Source of the DNA: Candidatus Sumerlaeota bacterium | Lineage (GTDB): Bacteria > Sumerlaeota > Sumerlaeia > JAFGJS01 | DNA: 13,908 bases | Assembly: GCA_016928995.1 (NCBI GenBank) | Contig: JAFGJS010000161.1 | Span: forward strand, 1-13,908 | Direction of reading: 5' to 3' | Shown: in pieces, positions 13,789 to 13,908 of the stretch | Numbering within the stretch: position 1 is the stretch's first letter | How the letters are laid out: each line of letters opens with the position of its first letter | Made by a program: the position numbers and the translations under genes | Notes under the pieces: model-generated | What the model was told of the DNA's origin: nothing | The model's input: the letters and a program-made list of their open reading frames with translations, nothing else | Databases searched by the model: none

Positions 13789-13908
13789 TTATCTGCAATT
13801 AACAGCAATCAAAAAAATTTCGTAAGCCTTTAGCCAAGTATCGCGCGGCCAGGGCGCTTGGACGACAGAGTCATCATGCTCGCCTGGGTTGATCGAGTCA
13901 AGGCGGGA
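13789..13908 (-). CDS. Possible C-terminal end of an off-window gene (partial)
   Basis: On the minus strand the frame is open from the window edge to TAA at 13791-13789, giving 39 residues. The upstream 30 codons favour G or C in the third position, in contrast to the AT-rich stretch that follows the stop. Residues near the end read 'QAPWPRDTWLKAYEIFLI', which looks protein-like but matches no family I know. Forty codons open by chance is not rare, and a short plus-strand frame (ATG at 13876, open to the edge) competes for the same bases, so this is tentative. Confidence 0.25.
   Translation of the reverse strand, partial: SRLDSINPGEHDDSVVQAPWPRDTWLKAYEIFLIAVNCR

Noticed and set aside
1-13908. 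CRISPR array, tRNA, rRNA, insertion sequence or phage attachment site
   Set aside because: I looked for regularly spaced direct repeats, cloverleaf-like segments, transposase motifs and terminal inverted repeats and found none convincing.

Overview
The window reads as a moderately GC-rich bacterial chromosome fragment. Diaminopimelate/lysine genes, an exported type 1 periplasmic-binding protein, a lipobox protein and a GspE/PilB-type traffic ATPase all suggest a Gram-negative, double-membrane bacterium. The mix of proteins is what I would expect from an environmental lineage of the PVC or a related group (for example Verrucomicrobiota, Lentisphaerota or Kiritimatiellota). That is a guess from style; no rRNA or tRNA is present to settle it.

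Layout. The extreme left edge (2-73, +) holds the Pro/Lys/Ala-rich tail of an off-window protein. A perfect 17-bp-arm hairpin (99-135) then separates it from a long minus-strand block. From right to left, that block runs: a GspE-family ATPase with an unusual membrane-anchored N-terminal half (4524-7133), an exported protein of unknown function (3663-4463), 4-alpha-glucanotransferase MalQ (1915-3483), a small AT-rich membrane protein (1572-1889), and an ABC-type substrate-binding protein with no partner transporter genes in view (232-1494). A 361-bp divergent intergenic region (7134-7494) separates this block from a plus-strand block.

The plus-strand block begins with a radical SAM protein carrying a B12-binding-like N-terminal domain (7495-9279). 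It continues with a tight dapB-dapA operon (9358-11014) that has its own good sigma-70-type promoter. Next comes a YefM/YoeB-type toxin-antitoxin pair (11099-11601) behind a striking palindromic operator, then a nucleotidyltransferase 24 nt downstream of the toxin (11626-12411), and a DUF4185-like lipoprotein (12477-13637). The right edge (13638-13908) is AT-rich and then turns GC-rich, possibly the end of a minus-strand gene.

How the genes work together. DapB and DapA catalyse consecutive steps (DapA then DapB) towards meso-diaminopimelate and lysine. YefM and YoeB form a translation-coupled type II toxin-antitoxin module, and the following nucleotidyltransferase may travel with it. The remaining genes look functionally unrelated. 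The most unusual item is the traffic ATPase: it appears to be fused to a signal-anchor, an extracytoplasmic helical domain of about 300 residues, a second membrane helix and a zinc ribbon, where canonical GspE/PilB are soluble and cytoplasmic.
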